From assembly GCF_009796745.1 (NCBI RefSeq), contig NZ_CP047024.1, forward strand, positions 2,232,001 through 2,296,000: a stretch of 64,000 nt of DNA, given 5' to 3'. Under the pieces are notes generated by a model that worked only from the letters and a program-made list of their open reading frames with translations, made no database searches and was not told the DNA's origin. Of this stretch, positions 7,581 to 16,861 are shown one piece after another. The position numbers and the translations under genes are program-made. The DNA comes from Paraglaciecola sp. L1A13. Lineage in GTDB: Bacteria; Pseudomonadota; Gammaproteobacteria; Enterobacterales; Alteromonadaceae. Each line of letters begins with the position of its first letter. Within the stretch, counting starts at the first letter, position 1.

Positions 7581-7703
7581 GACTACCCTTGTTTTTCAAT
7601 AAAAGTGATTTTGATATTATGCAGTCATGAATATTGAATGCGGTAAATAACGGCACTGGCCTAACACCGCGTATGAAATTAAGCCAATAAATAAGGAATG
7701 ATA

Positions 7704-8357
7704 ATGAACCTCGTTGATGTAGTACAAACACGTTACTCAGTAAAAGAATTTGATGCTTCAAAAAAGATTTCTGACACTGATTTTACCCAAATTAAAGCGC
7801 TGCTTCGCTTTAGTCCATCTAGCGTTAACTTGCAGCCTTGGCATTTTGTTATCAGCGATAATGATGAAGGAAAAAAACGCATCAGCAGGGGTACGCAAGG
7901 CTTTTTTATTTTTAATGAAGCCAAAGTGTTGAATGCATCTCATGTCATCGTGGTATGTGCAAGAACAAGTGCTGACGAAGCATTTCTGACCCATTTATTA
8001 GACAAAGAAGATAAAGATGGCCGTTTTGCTCAAAAACAATTTAGGGAAGGTCAACATATGGGGAGAAAAGTTTTTGCCGACATCCATCACTATGATGTAA
8101 AAGACTTTCAACATTGGATGGAAAAACAGGTCTACCTAAATATGGGGACATTATTGTTAGGGGCCGCTGCGATGGGGATTGATGCTGTCCCTATGGAAGG
8201 AATTGATGCAAAAGCCATAGATGAAGAATTTGGGTTACGTGATAAAGGCTACACGGCGCTGGCTATTGTGTCTTTAGGCTATCGAAAAGAGACAGATTTT
8301 AACGCTTCTTTACCAAAGTCACGCTTACCTGAAAGCGAAATTATTGAATTGGTTTAA
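7704..8357 (+). CDS. nfsB: NAD(P)H nitroreductase (NfsB family)
   Basis: The 217-residue product matches oxygen-insensitive flavin (FMN) nitroreductases of the NfsB/dihydropteridine reductase group: RYSVKEF near the N-terminus, LRFSPSSVNLQPWHF, MGTLLLGAAAMGIDAVPMEG, and ALAIVSLGYR near the end. These proteins are cytosolic homodimers that reduce nitroaromatics and quinones. AAGGA at 7693-7697 lies 6 nt before ATG 7704, so this start is preferred over ATG 7698. Divergent from the LysR gene and followed by a terminator, it is a single-gene transcript likely under that regulator. Confidence 0.88.
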   Translation: MNLVDVVQTRYSVKEFDASKKISDTDFTQIKALLRFSPSSVNLQPWHFVISDNDEGKKRISRGTQGFFIFNEAKVLNASHVIVVCARTSADEAFLTHLLDKEDKDGRFAQKQFREGQHMGRKVFADIHHYDVKDFQHWMEKQVYLNMGTLLLGAAAMGIDAVPMEGIDAKAIDEEFGLRDKGYTALAIVSLGYRKETDFNASLPKSRLPESEIIELV

Positions 8358-8483
8358 CCCTGTAGATCTACCGAAAAAAACTATCTATTCCACACAATTG
8401 ATGATGTTTTCAGTTACAGCAGGATTTGAATGTTAGATCACGGCAACGACGATAGTATTCATTGATGACCAGTGTAAATGCAC

Positions 8484-8508
8484 AAAGGACCAACCAAGTT
8501 GGCCCTTT
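8484..8508. terminator. Bidirectional terminator between convergent genes
   Basis: AAAGGACCAAC and GTTGGCCCTTT form an 11-bp stem with one mismatch and a 3-nt loop, followed by CTATTTTG on the plus strand. It lies between the nitroreductase and the convergent dehydrogenase gene. Confidence 0.7.
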
Positions 8509-8531
8509 CTATTTTGCGTAAGTTGGCGAGA

Positions 8532-9653
8532 TTAACCCTTATTAGGGTTTAGAATATACTTGCCACCTGTCGTTTTAGCATTGTATTTGATGATGGTTTC
8601 AGGCGTTAATGCTTCTTCGAATGTTAGTTCTTCTGTTGATTCGATAGCAAAGGTGGTATTAATTTCATCCGCCACACGTTTGTGCAATTCTGCTATTTTC
8701 GAGGCGTTTAGTTTGCCAAGGAAGCGCATTAATAACCAACCGCCGACACTCCAAGTCATACCAAATGCACGATTTAGAATAGTCGGTGAGAAATCGAGGC
8801 CGCCATAGATATATACTTGTTTGTTCTCAAGAGAACCATAAGTATTAAAGCCTGTAGCATCTTTACTGCCTACGGCTTCCATTGCCGTTAGAATATCGCT
8901 TGCCAACTCGCCACCGCCGATAGCGTCAAATGCTAGCGTGGCGCCCGTAGCAGCAATGGCTTGGTACAAATCTTTCTTAAAGGTTTCGCTTGATGAATTC
9001 ACCACGTATTTTGCACCTAGCTTTGTTAGCTGGTCGACCTGTTCTTGTTTGCGTACAATATTAACTAACTGTACACCTTCCTCAATGCATATTTTATTCA
9101 ACATAACACCTAAACTAGATGCCGCAGCAGTGTGAACAAGTGCTGTGTGGCCTTCCATACGCATGGTTTCAACCATACCTAATGCAGTGAGGGGATTAAC
9201 AAAGGATGAAGCCGCTGCATGAGCCGTTGTATCGTCATGATGAACAATACACGCCTGTACTGGAACACAGCAATATTGGCTATAGCAGGCGCCTGTTAAT
9301 ACCGCTACAGTTTTGCCAATAAGTGCTTGAGCCTGTTCACTATCACCCGCAGCGATAACAACTCCCGCACCCTCATTACCAATTGGCAATGTCTGGTCTA
9401 GGCGAGATTTAATCCGCGGCAACATACCTTTATGAACGGGCGCGGTTAATGTTGTTTTATCGTCACTTAATTTTGCTTTAGACAGATCAGCTGGACCAAA
9501 CATCGGCCACATATCAGATGGATTGATGGGTGATGCTTCCATTTGAACAACAATTTCGTGTGCTTTGGGTTTTGGTACATCGACTTCGTGTAATTTGATT
9601 GTCAGCTCACCATCAGATGAAATTTGGGTAAACAGCTGTTTTGATTTGTTCAT
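8532..9653 (-). CDS. Medium-chain dehydrogenase/reductase (zinc-type alcohol dehydrogenase-like)
   Basis: This is an MDR-superfamily oxidoreductase of 373 residues. The catalytic GroES-like half contains ASPINPSDMWPMFG and the NEGAGVV strand. The nucleotide-binding half has HTAAASSLGVM in place of a classical GxGxxG loop, then LAFDAIGGGE. I see no structural zinc cysteine cluster, so it is probably a zinc-independent quinone- or enoyl-reductase-like member. The frame stays open up to a TTG at 9710, but ATG 9653 has AGGA about 9 nt upstream and gives the usual family N-terminus. A small hairpin (GCCCGAT and ATCGGGC arms, 9685-9705) lies just upstream of it. The substrate is unknown. Confidence 0.8.
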   Translation of the reverse strand: MNKSKQLFTQISSDGELTIKLHEVDVPKPKAHEIVVQMEASPINPSDMWPMFGPADLSKAKLSDDKTTLTAPVHKGMLPRIKSRLDQTLPIGNEGAGVVIAAGDSEQAQALIGKTVAVLTGACYSQYCCVPVQACIVHHDDTTAHAAASSFVNPLTALGMVETMRMEGHTALVHTAAASSLGVMLNKICIEEGVQLVNIVRKQEQVDQLTKLGAKYVVNSSSETFKKDLYQAIAATGATLAFDAIGGGELASDILTAMEAVGSKDATGFNTYGSLENKQVYIYGGLDFSPTILNRAFGMTWSVGGWLLMRFLGKLNASKIAELHKRVADEINTTFAIESTEELTFEEALTPETIIKYNAKTTGGKYILNPNKG

Positions 9654-9815
9654 ATACTGTAGTCCTGTCAGGTTGCTCTTTGAGCCCGATGTTGTGCTAT
9701 CGGGCAGCAAAGATGGTTTTTATTAATATATTAAAAAATTACCATGGGGACGTAGGGCTTGCGAGTCAATAGAAATGTTACATGATCATCACTGGTATAA
9801 ATTAATAGCGTCTGG

Positions 9816-11945
9816 CTATTTGATAGATGTCATCACTGTTATTCTCTTGGACTTAACCGCAGAATCGAAATGTTTAGTGCATAACTCTACGAGATTAGGT
9901 ATAGGCTCATTAATACATTCAATTCCAACCCAAGCGTTTCGCCCGCTATTTTTCGCTTGATAAAGGCAGTTATCTGCCAGTGCAATCAATGTCTGCCAGT
10001 CTGTTGATTGTTCATGTTGCAATAACGTGGGGTAACAGACATATCCAATAGAGCAGGTGTGTAAAGAGGTGATACCGTCGGTTAATGTAAAGGGGGTTGC
10101 GCTGACTTCATCAAGCAAACGTTGAGCTAACAACGGTGCATCGGATCGGTCTATAAAACGTGCTACACCAACGAACTCTTCACCGCCCCAGCGGACTACA
10201 TAGTCTGATTGTCTAAACACCAGCGCTAAGCGTTGAGTGAGTTGTTTGAGAACTTCATCACCTGCGCTGTGGCCGTGTTTGTCGTTGACGTGTTTAAAAT
10301 GATCCATGTCGATCATGTAAATAACAACATCGGCGTGATGAGGGGACGGGGACTTGCCATTTCGCCAGTCATTATAGACTCTCTGGCTCTTCTCTAAGTC
10401 TGATTCAATATGATTTTCTAGGAAACGTCGGTTATGTATCCCTGTTAATTTGTCAGTTAAACTAATGGCTTCCATTTCTTGGTAGGCAGCTTGAAGCTCT
10501 ACGTTTTTTTGATTTAATTCTTGAGTGCGCAAAGCGACTTCTTCACTTAGGCGCTTATTCAGACGTCGCTGAGAGAAGCGACCATAAAGAAGCGTTAACA
10601 TAATGACCGCTATTATTATGGATGCTAACCATACGGTTCGGTTCCATTGTGCTTGTTCAAGGGTAGCTTGGTTTAATGCTTTTTCTTTTTCAAGTAACCT
10701 AATTTGCTGCGCTCTGCGCACGAATTCTGTTTGAGACTGAAGGGTAGCAATCGTTTCAATTCGAGTTGTGTTAAGTAACTCGTCGTCGAGTGTTTTTTGC
10801 TTCAACAGTGCATTGAATGCCTGTTTAAATTCGTCTTTTTTCAAGTAAACGTTAACTCTAAGTGCTTCGAATAATGCTTCATCATGTGGCTCATTATTGT
10901 TTTTTGCTTGTTCTGAGCCCGCATTTATATGCGTTAATGCTAAGTTCGCATCCTCTGCAAGTATAGCTAATTCAGCGGAAGCCCGATAAGCGTCCACCAA
11001 TAAACTTTTATAGTCCTGCTCTTTAGCCCTCAGGATAACCCCGTTTAATATTTCCCGAGCATTTAGATAATGTCCTTCTTTCATTTCAAGGGTGGCCATT
11101 GAGGTGAGTGCCCAGTCGGTGTCACGAGGAGCCTCTATTTCTGTGAATAAACTCAAGGCTTCCGTTAGGTGCTCCCGTGCTTTTTTGTAGTCGCCGAGTA
11201 TCGTCAATTGGTAGCCAATTTTATTATGACTGTAGGCAATGTATTTTTTGCCGCCGGATTGAATATCGATTTTTAACGCATCTTGAAAATAAGTGAGTGC
11301 GAGCTGATCATCACCCATTACCCGGCGCAGATCGGCAAGATTATATAAGTCACTTGCGATACCGTCTTTGTCATTTAATTGGTTATGCAGCTCCAATGCG
11401 CTTTGATGGGCTTGGGCTGCACCTTCATAAACACCCATTTTTTCAAGCACTAAGCCAATACTGTTATAGGTCGAAGCGACAGCAGGCGTATTGTCTTGTT
11501 GCTGACTAATCTGCATAGCCAGATAGATGTATTCTAATGCTTGAGGATAATTCGATTGGTAACGGTAGGTTAGTCCCAATTGCCGATAAGACTTCGCTAA
11601 ACCTGTTTGATCATCCTGAGCCTGGTATAAATTAATAGCTTCGTTTAGTTGCTCCAATGCTGGCTCATAAAGATTACGTTCCATGGCATTTCTGGCTTGT
11701 TCATAATAGGCATCGGCCAATGAAGAGGTACTGTTTTCGTGGATGGCAAGTTGGTGAAATTGATTGGTTAAGGTTTCCGCGTGAGTCATTTCTCCGCGCT
11801 TGCGGGCTTGCTCAATTTGTTCTTTCAGTAATTCACTTTCAGAGTGCAAGGCCGTTTTATCCGATTGCGCCGACAAACTTGTATGCAGAGATAATGCGCA
11901 CATTAATAACGCACAGGGTTTTGCCAAACGTATGCGTACAGCCAA
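9816..11945 (-). CDS. TPR-repeat membrane diguanylate cyclase (GGDEF)
   Basis: The 709-residue protein has an N-terminal signal peptide (about 1-26), a periplasmic region of tetratricopeptide repeats (about 60-380, for example LAKSYRQLGLTYRYQSNYPQ), a coiled segment, one transmembrane helix (about 435-455), a second coil, and a GGDEF domain. The active site is GGEEF at residues 587-591. An RQSD inhibitory I-site lies five residues before it, so c-di-GMP synthesis with product inhibition is predicted. The start is TTG: GGAG sits 7 nt upstream, and a later ATG would cut into the signal peptide. It stands alone. It could feed c-di-GMP to biofilm functions such as the amyloid-like locus; that link is inference. 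Confidence 0.88.
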   Translation of the reverse strand: MAVRIRLAKPCALLMCALSLHTSLSAQSDKTALHSESELLKEQIEQARKRGEMTHAETLTNQFHQLAIHENSTSSLADAYYEQARNAMERNLYEPALEQLNEAINLYQAQDDQTGLAKSYRQLGLTYRYQSNYPQALEYIYLAMQISQQQDNTPAVASTYNSIGLVLEKMGVYEGAAQAHQSALELHNQLNDKDGIASDLYNLADLRRVMGDDQLALTYFQDALKIDIQSGGKKYIAYSHNKIGYQLTILGDYKKAREHLTEALSLFTEIEAPRDTDWALTSMATLEMKEGHYLNAREILNGVILRAKEQDYKSLLVDAYRASAELAILAEDANLALTHINAGSEQAKNNNEPHDEALFEALRVNVYLKKDEFKQAFNALLKQKTLDDELLNTTRIETIATLQSQTEFVRRAQQIRLLEKEKALNQATLEQAQWNRTVWLASIIIAVIMLTLLYGRFSQRRLNKRLSEEVALRTQELNQKNVELQAAYQEMEAISLTDKLTGIHNRRFLENHIESDLEKSQRVYNDWRNGKSPSPHHADVVIYMIDMDHFKHVNDKHGHSAGDEVLKQLTQRLALVFRQSDYVVRWGGEEFVGVARFIDRSDAPLLAQRLLDEVSATPFTLTDGITSLHTCSIGYVCYPTLLQHEQSTDWQTLIALADNCLYQAKNSGRNAWVGIECINEPIPNLVELCTKHFDSAVKSKRITVMTSIK

Positions 11946-12228
11946 AGGGGTGCTCCATTGATAACCAAAATGAACTATATCGTTAACCTTGTCAGAATTG
12001 CACGACTAAAATTTTGTTATGATTGATATAAAACGGTGTTAGTCAATTAACGCCAATCTCATTTTCGTCTCCCACGTTCTTAGATTGATCAAATAATCAC
12101 AACTTTACGCTTAGTAACAATAAACTCAGGTATTTCTCATTTTTGTCAGCAATACTAATTCTATATCAAAATAATAAGCGCGCTTTGTACGGGTAATCTC
12201 GGTGTTATTATTGCCATAAGGGAAAATT

Positions 12229-12879
12229 ATGCAGATTAAACTGAAAACGTTATATACAGAAAACAAATCATTTATATTATTCATTTTCTTGATGTGTGTG
12301 TTTAGAAGCGCAGTGGCGGATTGGAACGAAGTGCCAACAGGCTCAATGCAGCCAACTATTGTTGAAGGTGACCGAATATTAGTAAATAAGTTGGCGTACG
12401 ATGTTCAAACGCCTTTTAGCAATCACTCTTTGTATAAATTAGCGGACCCACTTCATGGTGATATTATTATTTTCGACTCTGAGGCGTCAGATAAAAGATT
12501 AGTCAAACGGGTGGTGGGTGTACCGGGTGACACAATCTCCTTGATTGACAACACGCTTTACATAAACGACCAGCAACTAGATTATGTTGATGACATCAAC
12601 AGCGGGCGTTTTACTGAGAAAACCGAAGATTTACTGGGTGTACAACATCGTATCCGTATTGCGAATCGTGGGTCAGCGTTATCGAGCTTCACGGCGGTGA
12701 CTATACCTGCCGGTTATTATCTAGCGATGGGGGACAACCGTGACAACAGTGCCGACTCTCGGGTGATTGGACTCATACCTCGGCATGAAATCATCGGTCG
12801 CGCCAAACAGGTTGTAGTGTCTTTAAATTACGATAAATATTATTTACCGCGTTCTGAGCGATTCTTACATACCTTGTAG
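12229..12879 (+). CDS. lepB: Signal peptidase I
   Basis: This 216-residue membrane protease removes signal peptides from exported proteins. One N-terminal hydrophobic helix (about 14-30) precedes the nucleophile motif PTGSMQPT (Ser39). The general base lies in RLVKRVVGVPGD (Lys93), and the box-E sequence is YLAMGDNRDNSADSR. It is shorter than E. coli LepB (324 residues), lacking the second N-terminal helix and the long insertion, and is not next to lepA, so it may be an additional signal peptidase. The gene is isolated, with 283 bp upstream. A long imperfect stem-loop follows. Confidence 0.88.
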   Translation: MQIKLKTLYTENKSFILFIFLMCVFRSAVADWNEVPTGSMQPTIVEGDRILVNKLAYDVQTPFSNHSLYKLADPLHGDIIIFDSEASDKRLVKRVVGVPGDTISLIDNTLYINDQQLDYVDDINSGRFTEKTEDLLGVQHRIRIANRGSALSSFTAVTIPAGYYLAMGDNRDNSADSRVIGLIPRHEIIGRAKQVVVSLNYDKYYLPRSERFLHTL

Positions 12880-13279
12880 CATGTAAGACAAAACATAAAC
12901 CGTTAAGTTTGAGCCAAGTTAGTTGTGGGTTGGCTCAATTAACGAATCGAAAGACTTATACTGCTTTGGCAGTCTAATACTGTTTCTCAATGTTAGAAAA
13001 CCACCTCATGCTGTCCGTAACATTCTTGTGCCTATAAAACCCTTGATGACCGCCTGCGAACGCTTGCTATTTATGGATAATACACCTGTTTTGACTGCCA
13101 ATATCGTCAATACATTTGCTTGAGGCCGAAGGTTAAAATGTTAAGTCCATAATACGGAAAACCGAAATGCTGACGATAATCTTATGCAAGGCATAGGTTT
13201 TTCAGTATTGTAGATGCACGATTGACATAATACTTAGTCAGCAACACTTAATCTTTGACATTACCGCCATTGCTGTTGC
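12880..13279. other. 400-bp gene-free gap with an inverted repeat
   Basis: The notable element is an imperfect stem-loop at 12902-12943: GTTAAGTTTGAGCCAA pairs with TTGGCTCAATTAAC, leaving a 2-nt bulge. It lies 23 nt after lepB and may end its transcript, though there is no T-run. A 66-codon open frame here has no ribosome site or recognisable features. I see nothing else. Confidence 0.4.
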
Positions 13280-14626
13280 CTAGATAAGTTCTCGGGGTAA
13301 TACAATTTCTACACATAAGCCACCATCATCTGGACTACTTATGCGTAGCTCACCTTTATGTTTATCAATGGCTTTAACGGCAATACTCAGACCTAGACCA
13401 AATCCACTGGTGTGCATTTTATTTCCGGCTCGGTAAAACGGTTGCAGAAGTTTTGACATCTCTTGTTCATCTACTCCAGGCCCATGGTCACGCACAGTAA
13501 CAATCACGCTATGTTCCCTGGCAGACGTACTGATTTCGACCAGTCCACCATCGTCAGAATATTTACATGCGTTACCTATTATGTTGTCAAAGGCTTGCAA
13601 CAACGCTTCCGGGTAACCCGAAATTTCAACTTTATCGTCAGGGGAAAAATTCACCGCTATCGTAGGGTAATTGACCGCCATATTATCAATTGCTTGCTGG
13701 CACAATGCATTGATATCACTGTTTTCTATGCTTGGGCTACTTTGTTCGAGCTTTGAATAATCGAGGATTTGTTGTATGAGTTGATCAATACGCAGGCAAT
13801 CATTGTGAATTTGCTTGACGTGACGACTGTCTGGGGTTTTCTGTTCAATCAACGCAGCTGAAACCTGTAATCGTGCTAATGGGGCGCGTAGTTCATGTGA
13901 TACATCGTGTAAAAGCTGTTGCTGGGCACTGGCGGCGGCGTGGGTTTTATTCACCATAAAGTCAATGTCGAGTGCTAAATCCCCTAGCTCGTCACCTCTA
14001 GCGAGTAGTTTTCTCGGCAATGAGACCACTTCCTGTTGATTCGCATAACGGCGACTAAATGCGCCTAAATAGTTGAGCGGCAGAATAATGCTCCAACTTA
14101 ACAGTGCGCTGACTAGGGCGGATGCGATAAAAATAAAACCAAACTGTAAAGACTGAAAGCGATATAAAACCTGTTTGTATATTCTTGGTGCCTGAGGTTT
14201 TCTGATTTGTACTTGATAGTTTCGATTGGAAGGACCTGACACGCGCTGCTCAGCGCGATCTTCAAGTTTAATTTTGTTTAATCTATGTTTGTAGATTATT
14301 TTGCCGCCGTCATCTTTAATAATCATTGGGATGAGGTGCCCATCGCGGTTATTTTTGTTGCTGATCCAGTTTTTTAATTTGGATTTTTGAAAAGTCGGCG
14401 TAGCTAGTTCGTGTTCATAACGCCAAACAATACGCTCAGCTTGGCTAATTACGTCATTGAAAAATCGTTTGTTATATTCATCGGACGAAAAGTTATTTAC
14501 TAACACAAAGCCAGTTGCAATCATAACCAGTATACTTGCTAGCCAGAATGCAATGAATATGCGCCAAAATAAACGTTTCACGCCAAAAGTGTGTTTTACC
14601 GTGCTCCAAAAGCCTGTTAGCGTCAC
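13280..14626 (-). CDS. cpxA: Envelope-stress sensor histidine kinase CpxA
   Basis: The 448-residue membrane kinase has a first transmembrane helix (about 20-44), a periplasmic sensor region of about 115 residues, a second helix (about 163-183), a HAMP segment, an H-box DVSHELRAPLARL (His244), an N-box NIIGNACKYS, and glycine-rich ATP-lid motifs (DHGPGVD, GFGLGLSI). Its place directly after a CpxR homologue, with a CpxP-type gene divergent, identifies it as CpxA, the inner-membrane sensor of misfolded envelope proteins. The start codon is GTG, 5 nt after the cpxR stop, so the two are likely translationally coupled. The periplasmic domain is diverged from E. coli, as is usual. Confidence 0.85.
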   Translation of the reverse strand: MTLTGFWSTVKHTFGVKRLFWRIFIAFWLASILVMIATGFVLVNNFSSDEYNKRFFNDVISQAERIVWRYEHELATPTFQKSKLKNWISNKNNRDGHLIPMIIKDDGGKIIYKHRLNKIKLEDRAEQRVSGPSNRNYQVQIRKPQAPRIYKQVLYRFQSLQFGFIFIASALVSALLSWSIILPLNYLGAFSRRYANQQEVVSLPRKLLARGDELGDLALDIDFMVNKTHAAASAQQQLLHDVSHELRAPLARLQVSAALIEQKTPDSRHVKQIHNDCLRIDQLIQQILDYSKLEQSSPSIENSDINALCQQAIDNMAVNYPTIAVNFSPDDKVEISGYPEALLQAFDNIIGNACKYSDDGGLVEISTSAREHSVIVTVRDHGPGVDEQEMSKLLQPFYRAGNKMHTSGFGLGLSIAVKAIDKHKGELRISSPDDGGLCVEIVLPRELI

Positions 14627-14631
14627 TGAAA

Positions 14632-15351
14632 CTAGCCTTTTTCTTGCTGTAATTGTGGCTCGGTCAGCATTTGGTAACCCACGCCTCGAACTGATTTAAT
14701 CACATCATGTATGTTTGCGGCTGCTAGTTTTTGCCTTATGCGGCTAACATGTACATCCATTGCCCGGTCATAGGCTTCTAGTGGACGATTCAAGACTTCT
14801 TGTGTCATATCTTGTTTACTAATGGTTTGTCCGGCTCGCTCCATTAATAAGCTCAATGCGTTAAATTCTGCACCTGTTAGAGGTAACGCTACATTGTTCA
14901 CTAACGCTGTTCGAGCGCCACTGTCTAGCAAGATGCCATGTAATTGGGCATGCACTATATGGTTAGTGTTTCCTTGTTGGGTGCGACGAATGATAGCCCT
15001 TATACGAGCACCTAATTCCCTAGGATTACAAGGTTTGGCTAAGTAATCATCTGCGCCCATTTCTAAGCCCACAATTCTATCAATATCATCACCACGGCCG
15101 GTTAGCATCAGAATAGGTATTTGTTGTTTGGCTCGCACAGTGCGCAGTACATCTAATCCCGACATACCAGGCATCATAATATCGAGCACTACGGTATCGA
15201 ATTCATCGCTTTCCAGTAATCGCGCAACTGCAGCATCGCCGCTATTGAGTGTTTCCACTGCAAAACCGTCTTCTTGTAAAAACTCGCTTAGTAGGGCGCA
15301 TAATGTAGCGTCATCATCGACTAGCAATATTTTGTATTTATCATTTTCCAT
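14632..15351 (-). CDS. cpxR: Response regulator CpxR
   Basis: This 239-residue OmpR-family regulator has an N-terminal receiver with the acidic triplet VDDD (12-14), phospho-acceptor Asp57 in VVLDIMMPGMSG, and LTGRGDDIDRIVGLEMGADDYLAKP containing the conserved Lys. The C-terminal winged helix (about 135-235) ends KSVRGVGYQML. The ARGSELDRVLGLELGADDYL-like stretch is characteristic of CpxR. It is first in the cpxRA operon, divergent from a Spy/CpxP gene. A perfect CpxR box sits 41 bp upstream of its start, suggesting autoactivation as in E. coli. Confidence 0.9.
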   Translation of the reverse strand: MENDKYKILLVDDDATLCALLSEFLQEDGFAVETLNSGDAAVARLLESDEFDTVVLDIMMPGMSGLDVLRTVRAKQQIPILMLTGRGDDIDRIVGLEMGADDYLAKPCNPRELGARIRAIIRRTQQGNTNHIVHAQLHGILLDSGARTALVNNVALPLTGAEFNALSLLMERAGQTISKQDMTQEVLNRPLEAYDRAMDVHVSRIRQKLAAANIHDVIKSVRGVGYQMLTEPQLQQEKG

Positions 15352-15391
15352 GGGACTGAGTCTAACCGCTTTGTTATAAGGTCTAACTAAC

Positions 15392-15406
15392 TTTACTGAA
15401 CTTTAC
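15392..15406. promoter_or_regulatory. CpxR box
   Basis: On the minus strand the sequence reads GTAAA-GTTCA-GTAAA, an exact match to the GTAAA-N5-GTAAA consensus for phosphorylated CpxR. It lies between cpxR (start 15351) and the cpxP-like gene (start 15521), placed to control both. Confidence 0.85.
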
Positions 15407-15520
15407 ACTAGCTTAACCCTACTTATCGAACCCTTTGTGCATACTTAGCTCCGTTGATGAAACAAATTACATTTACCCCGTCATTCACGTGAATGACACA
15501 AACCAAGTAGGAATATTATT

Positions 15521-15949
15521 ATGAAAAAATTAATAGCAGGAGTTTTATTAAGCGCATGTATCGCAGGTAGCGCATTAGCTGGTGGCCAACATTCAGATGA
15601 TCACAAAGGTCAGGGCTTCTTCCCTATACACAAGATGGTTAAGGTACTTGATCTTAGCGATGAGCAAGCAAGCCAACTTAAAGCGCTAAAAACCGAAATG
15701 AAAGCCAATCGACCTGAAAAGGGTAGCGGCACATCAATGAAAGCTCAATTAGCTCAGCTTGATTCAAGTGATGCAAATTATGAACAAAAGCTAAACGAAT
15801 TGGCTGACTTACGTGCCGAGCGGGCCAAAACACAGTTTTTAAAAGCCGCTGACATGCGTATGAAGATCAATCAAATTTTAACGCCTGAACAACTTGAGAA
15901 GTTCAACGCAATGAAGGAAAAACGCAGTAAACGTCACAATAAAGCATAG
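15521..15949 (+). CDS. cpxP: CpxP/Spy family periplasmic stress protein
   Basis: The 142-residue product has a signal peptide (about 1-20, cleavage after ALA) and an all-helical acidic/basic body. It carries the two LTxxQ-type repeats of the family: LSDEQ near residue 48 and LTPEQ near residue 124. CpxP binds the CpxA sensor domain and dampens signalling, and related Spy is a chaperone. The gene is divergent from cpxRA and shares the CpxR box. AGGAA lies about 8 nt before the ATG, and a strong terminator follows. The C-terminus is unusually Lys/Arg-rich. CpxP versus Spy cannot be settled from sequence alone, but position favours CpxP. Confidence 0.85.
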   Translation: MKKLIAGVLLSACIAGSALAGGQHSDDHKGQGFFPIHKMVKVLDLSDEQASQLKALKTEMKANRPEKGSGTSMKAQLAQLDSSDANYEQKLNELADLRAERAKTQFLKAADMRMKINQILTPEQLEKFNAMKEKRSKRHNKA

Positions 15950-16007
15950 TTGCTTTATCTGGTAGAACCCCGTGAGCAGATATGCTCTATACTGCAAATG
16001 TAACGTT

Positions 16008-16047
16008 AAAAAGCTGTGTATCAATTAAATGGTACGCAGCTTTTTTT
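16008..16047. terminator. Rho-independent terminator after cpxP
   Basis: AAAAAGCTGTGTA pairs with TACGCAGCTTTTT (one mismatch) around a 12-nt loop, with a T7 tail on the plus strand. It lies between cpxP and the convergent STAS-like gene and can serve both. Confidence 0.8.
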
Positions 16048-16064
16048 GTTATCGTTTTGACGTG

Positions 16065-16445
16065 TCATGATTGACTATGTAACCACTTGATTGCGTCTGG
16101 GATATTATTGAAAACAGCTACATTTTGCGCAGATTTCGCTGGAATTCGTATATCATCTATTTTCACTAAAGCGTTTATCTTGGATACCATCGCTTTAGCA
16201 ACCATATTTTGTGTGTTCAGCCAAATGTTATATCTATTGAGTTCGGTATAGGCTTCGGGCGTAAAGCCTTCCACTGCTAAGTTACTGACCACGATTGAAA
16301 AGGGGGCGCCATGAAAGGTCTCTATTGTGGCGATTATATTTTTCGTCAATGCTTGTGTGCCGTACTCATTAAAGCAACCACTGAGTTCTAGGATGATGAT
16401 ATTCCCCTCTACCGAGATTGAATAATTACCATGCTCAAGACTCAT
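16065..16445 (-). CDS. STAS/SpoIIAA-like domain protein
   Basis: This 126-residue cytosolic protein has no signal peptide. It has an alternating strand/helix pattern typical of the SpoIIAA-like STAS fold: YSISVEGNIIILELSG at the start, then FSIVVSNL, a central helix, and a terminal DAIKWLHSQ helix. Proteins of this type are common in marine gammaproteobacteria with no defined partner. No anti-sigma factor or anti-anti-sigma serine context is visible. GGGAG lies about 5 nt before the ATG. It is transcribed alone and convergent with cpxP. Confidence 0.65.
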   Translation of the reverse strand: MSLEHGNYSISVEGNIIILELSGCFNEYGTQALTKNIIATIETFHGAPFSIVVSNLAVEGFTPEAYTELNRYNIWLNTQNMVAKAMVSKINALVKIDDIRIPAKSAQNVAVFNNIPDAIKWLHSQS

Positions 16446-16861
16446 ATTATCTCCCGTTTATTCCCCGACCTGTAGACTAAAACGGAGAACTCATTAATTA
16501 CGTTAATTATATAGCACAACTATATGCTCACTGTTCGCGATCGCTGTAATCAAAAACCAATGTAAGGCGAGGGAAGTTTTATCGACATAAGCTCTATATC
16601 ATCTCTATGTGCGCTTTGAAAATACCCTTTATGAATGATAAATAGTGATTTATGACGTAGCTTACGGTTACCCGACATGTGTCCTATTCGATTTTGATTG
16701 ATGCATGTAAATAGGCGCCACCTCGTTACTAATTATCACTGGTCAATGGAGGGGTATAAACTATCAAGGCTGTTACCCTGACTGATTCAAACGTGAGACG
16801 TCCTTGTCACTTCGTTTCTTTCAGTGCACAGGTATGCCACCCATACTTTTTAGCGCGTATA
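16446..16861. other. 416-bp gene-free gap
   Basis: This lies between the STAS-like gene and the 3' end of the NO reductase gene, both on the minus strand. It must hold the STAS promoter and the NO reductase transcript end. I see a short direct repeat TTAATTA-CG-TTAATTA near 16494-16509 but no clear terminator or ORF. Confidence 0.3.

Noticed and set aside
12923..13123. 66-codon frame after lepB
   Set aside because: Begins inside the stem-loop after lepB, has no ATG with a ribosome site and no recognisable domain.
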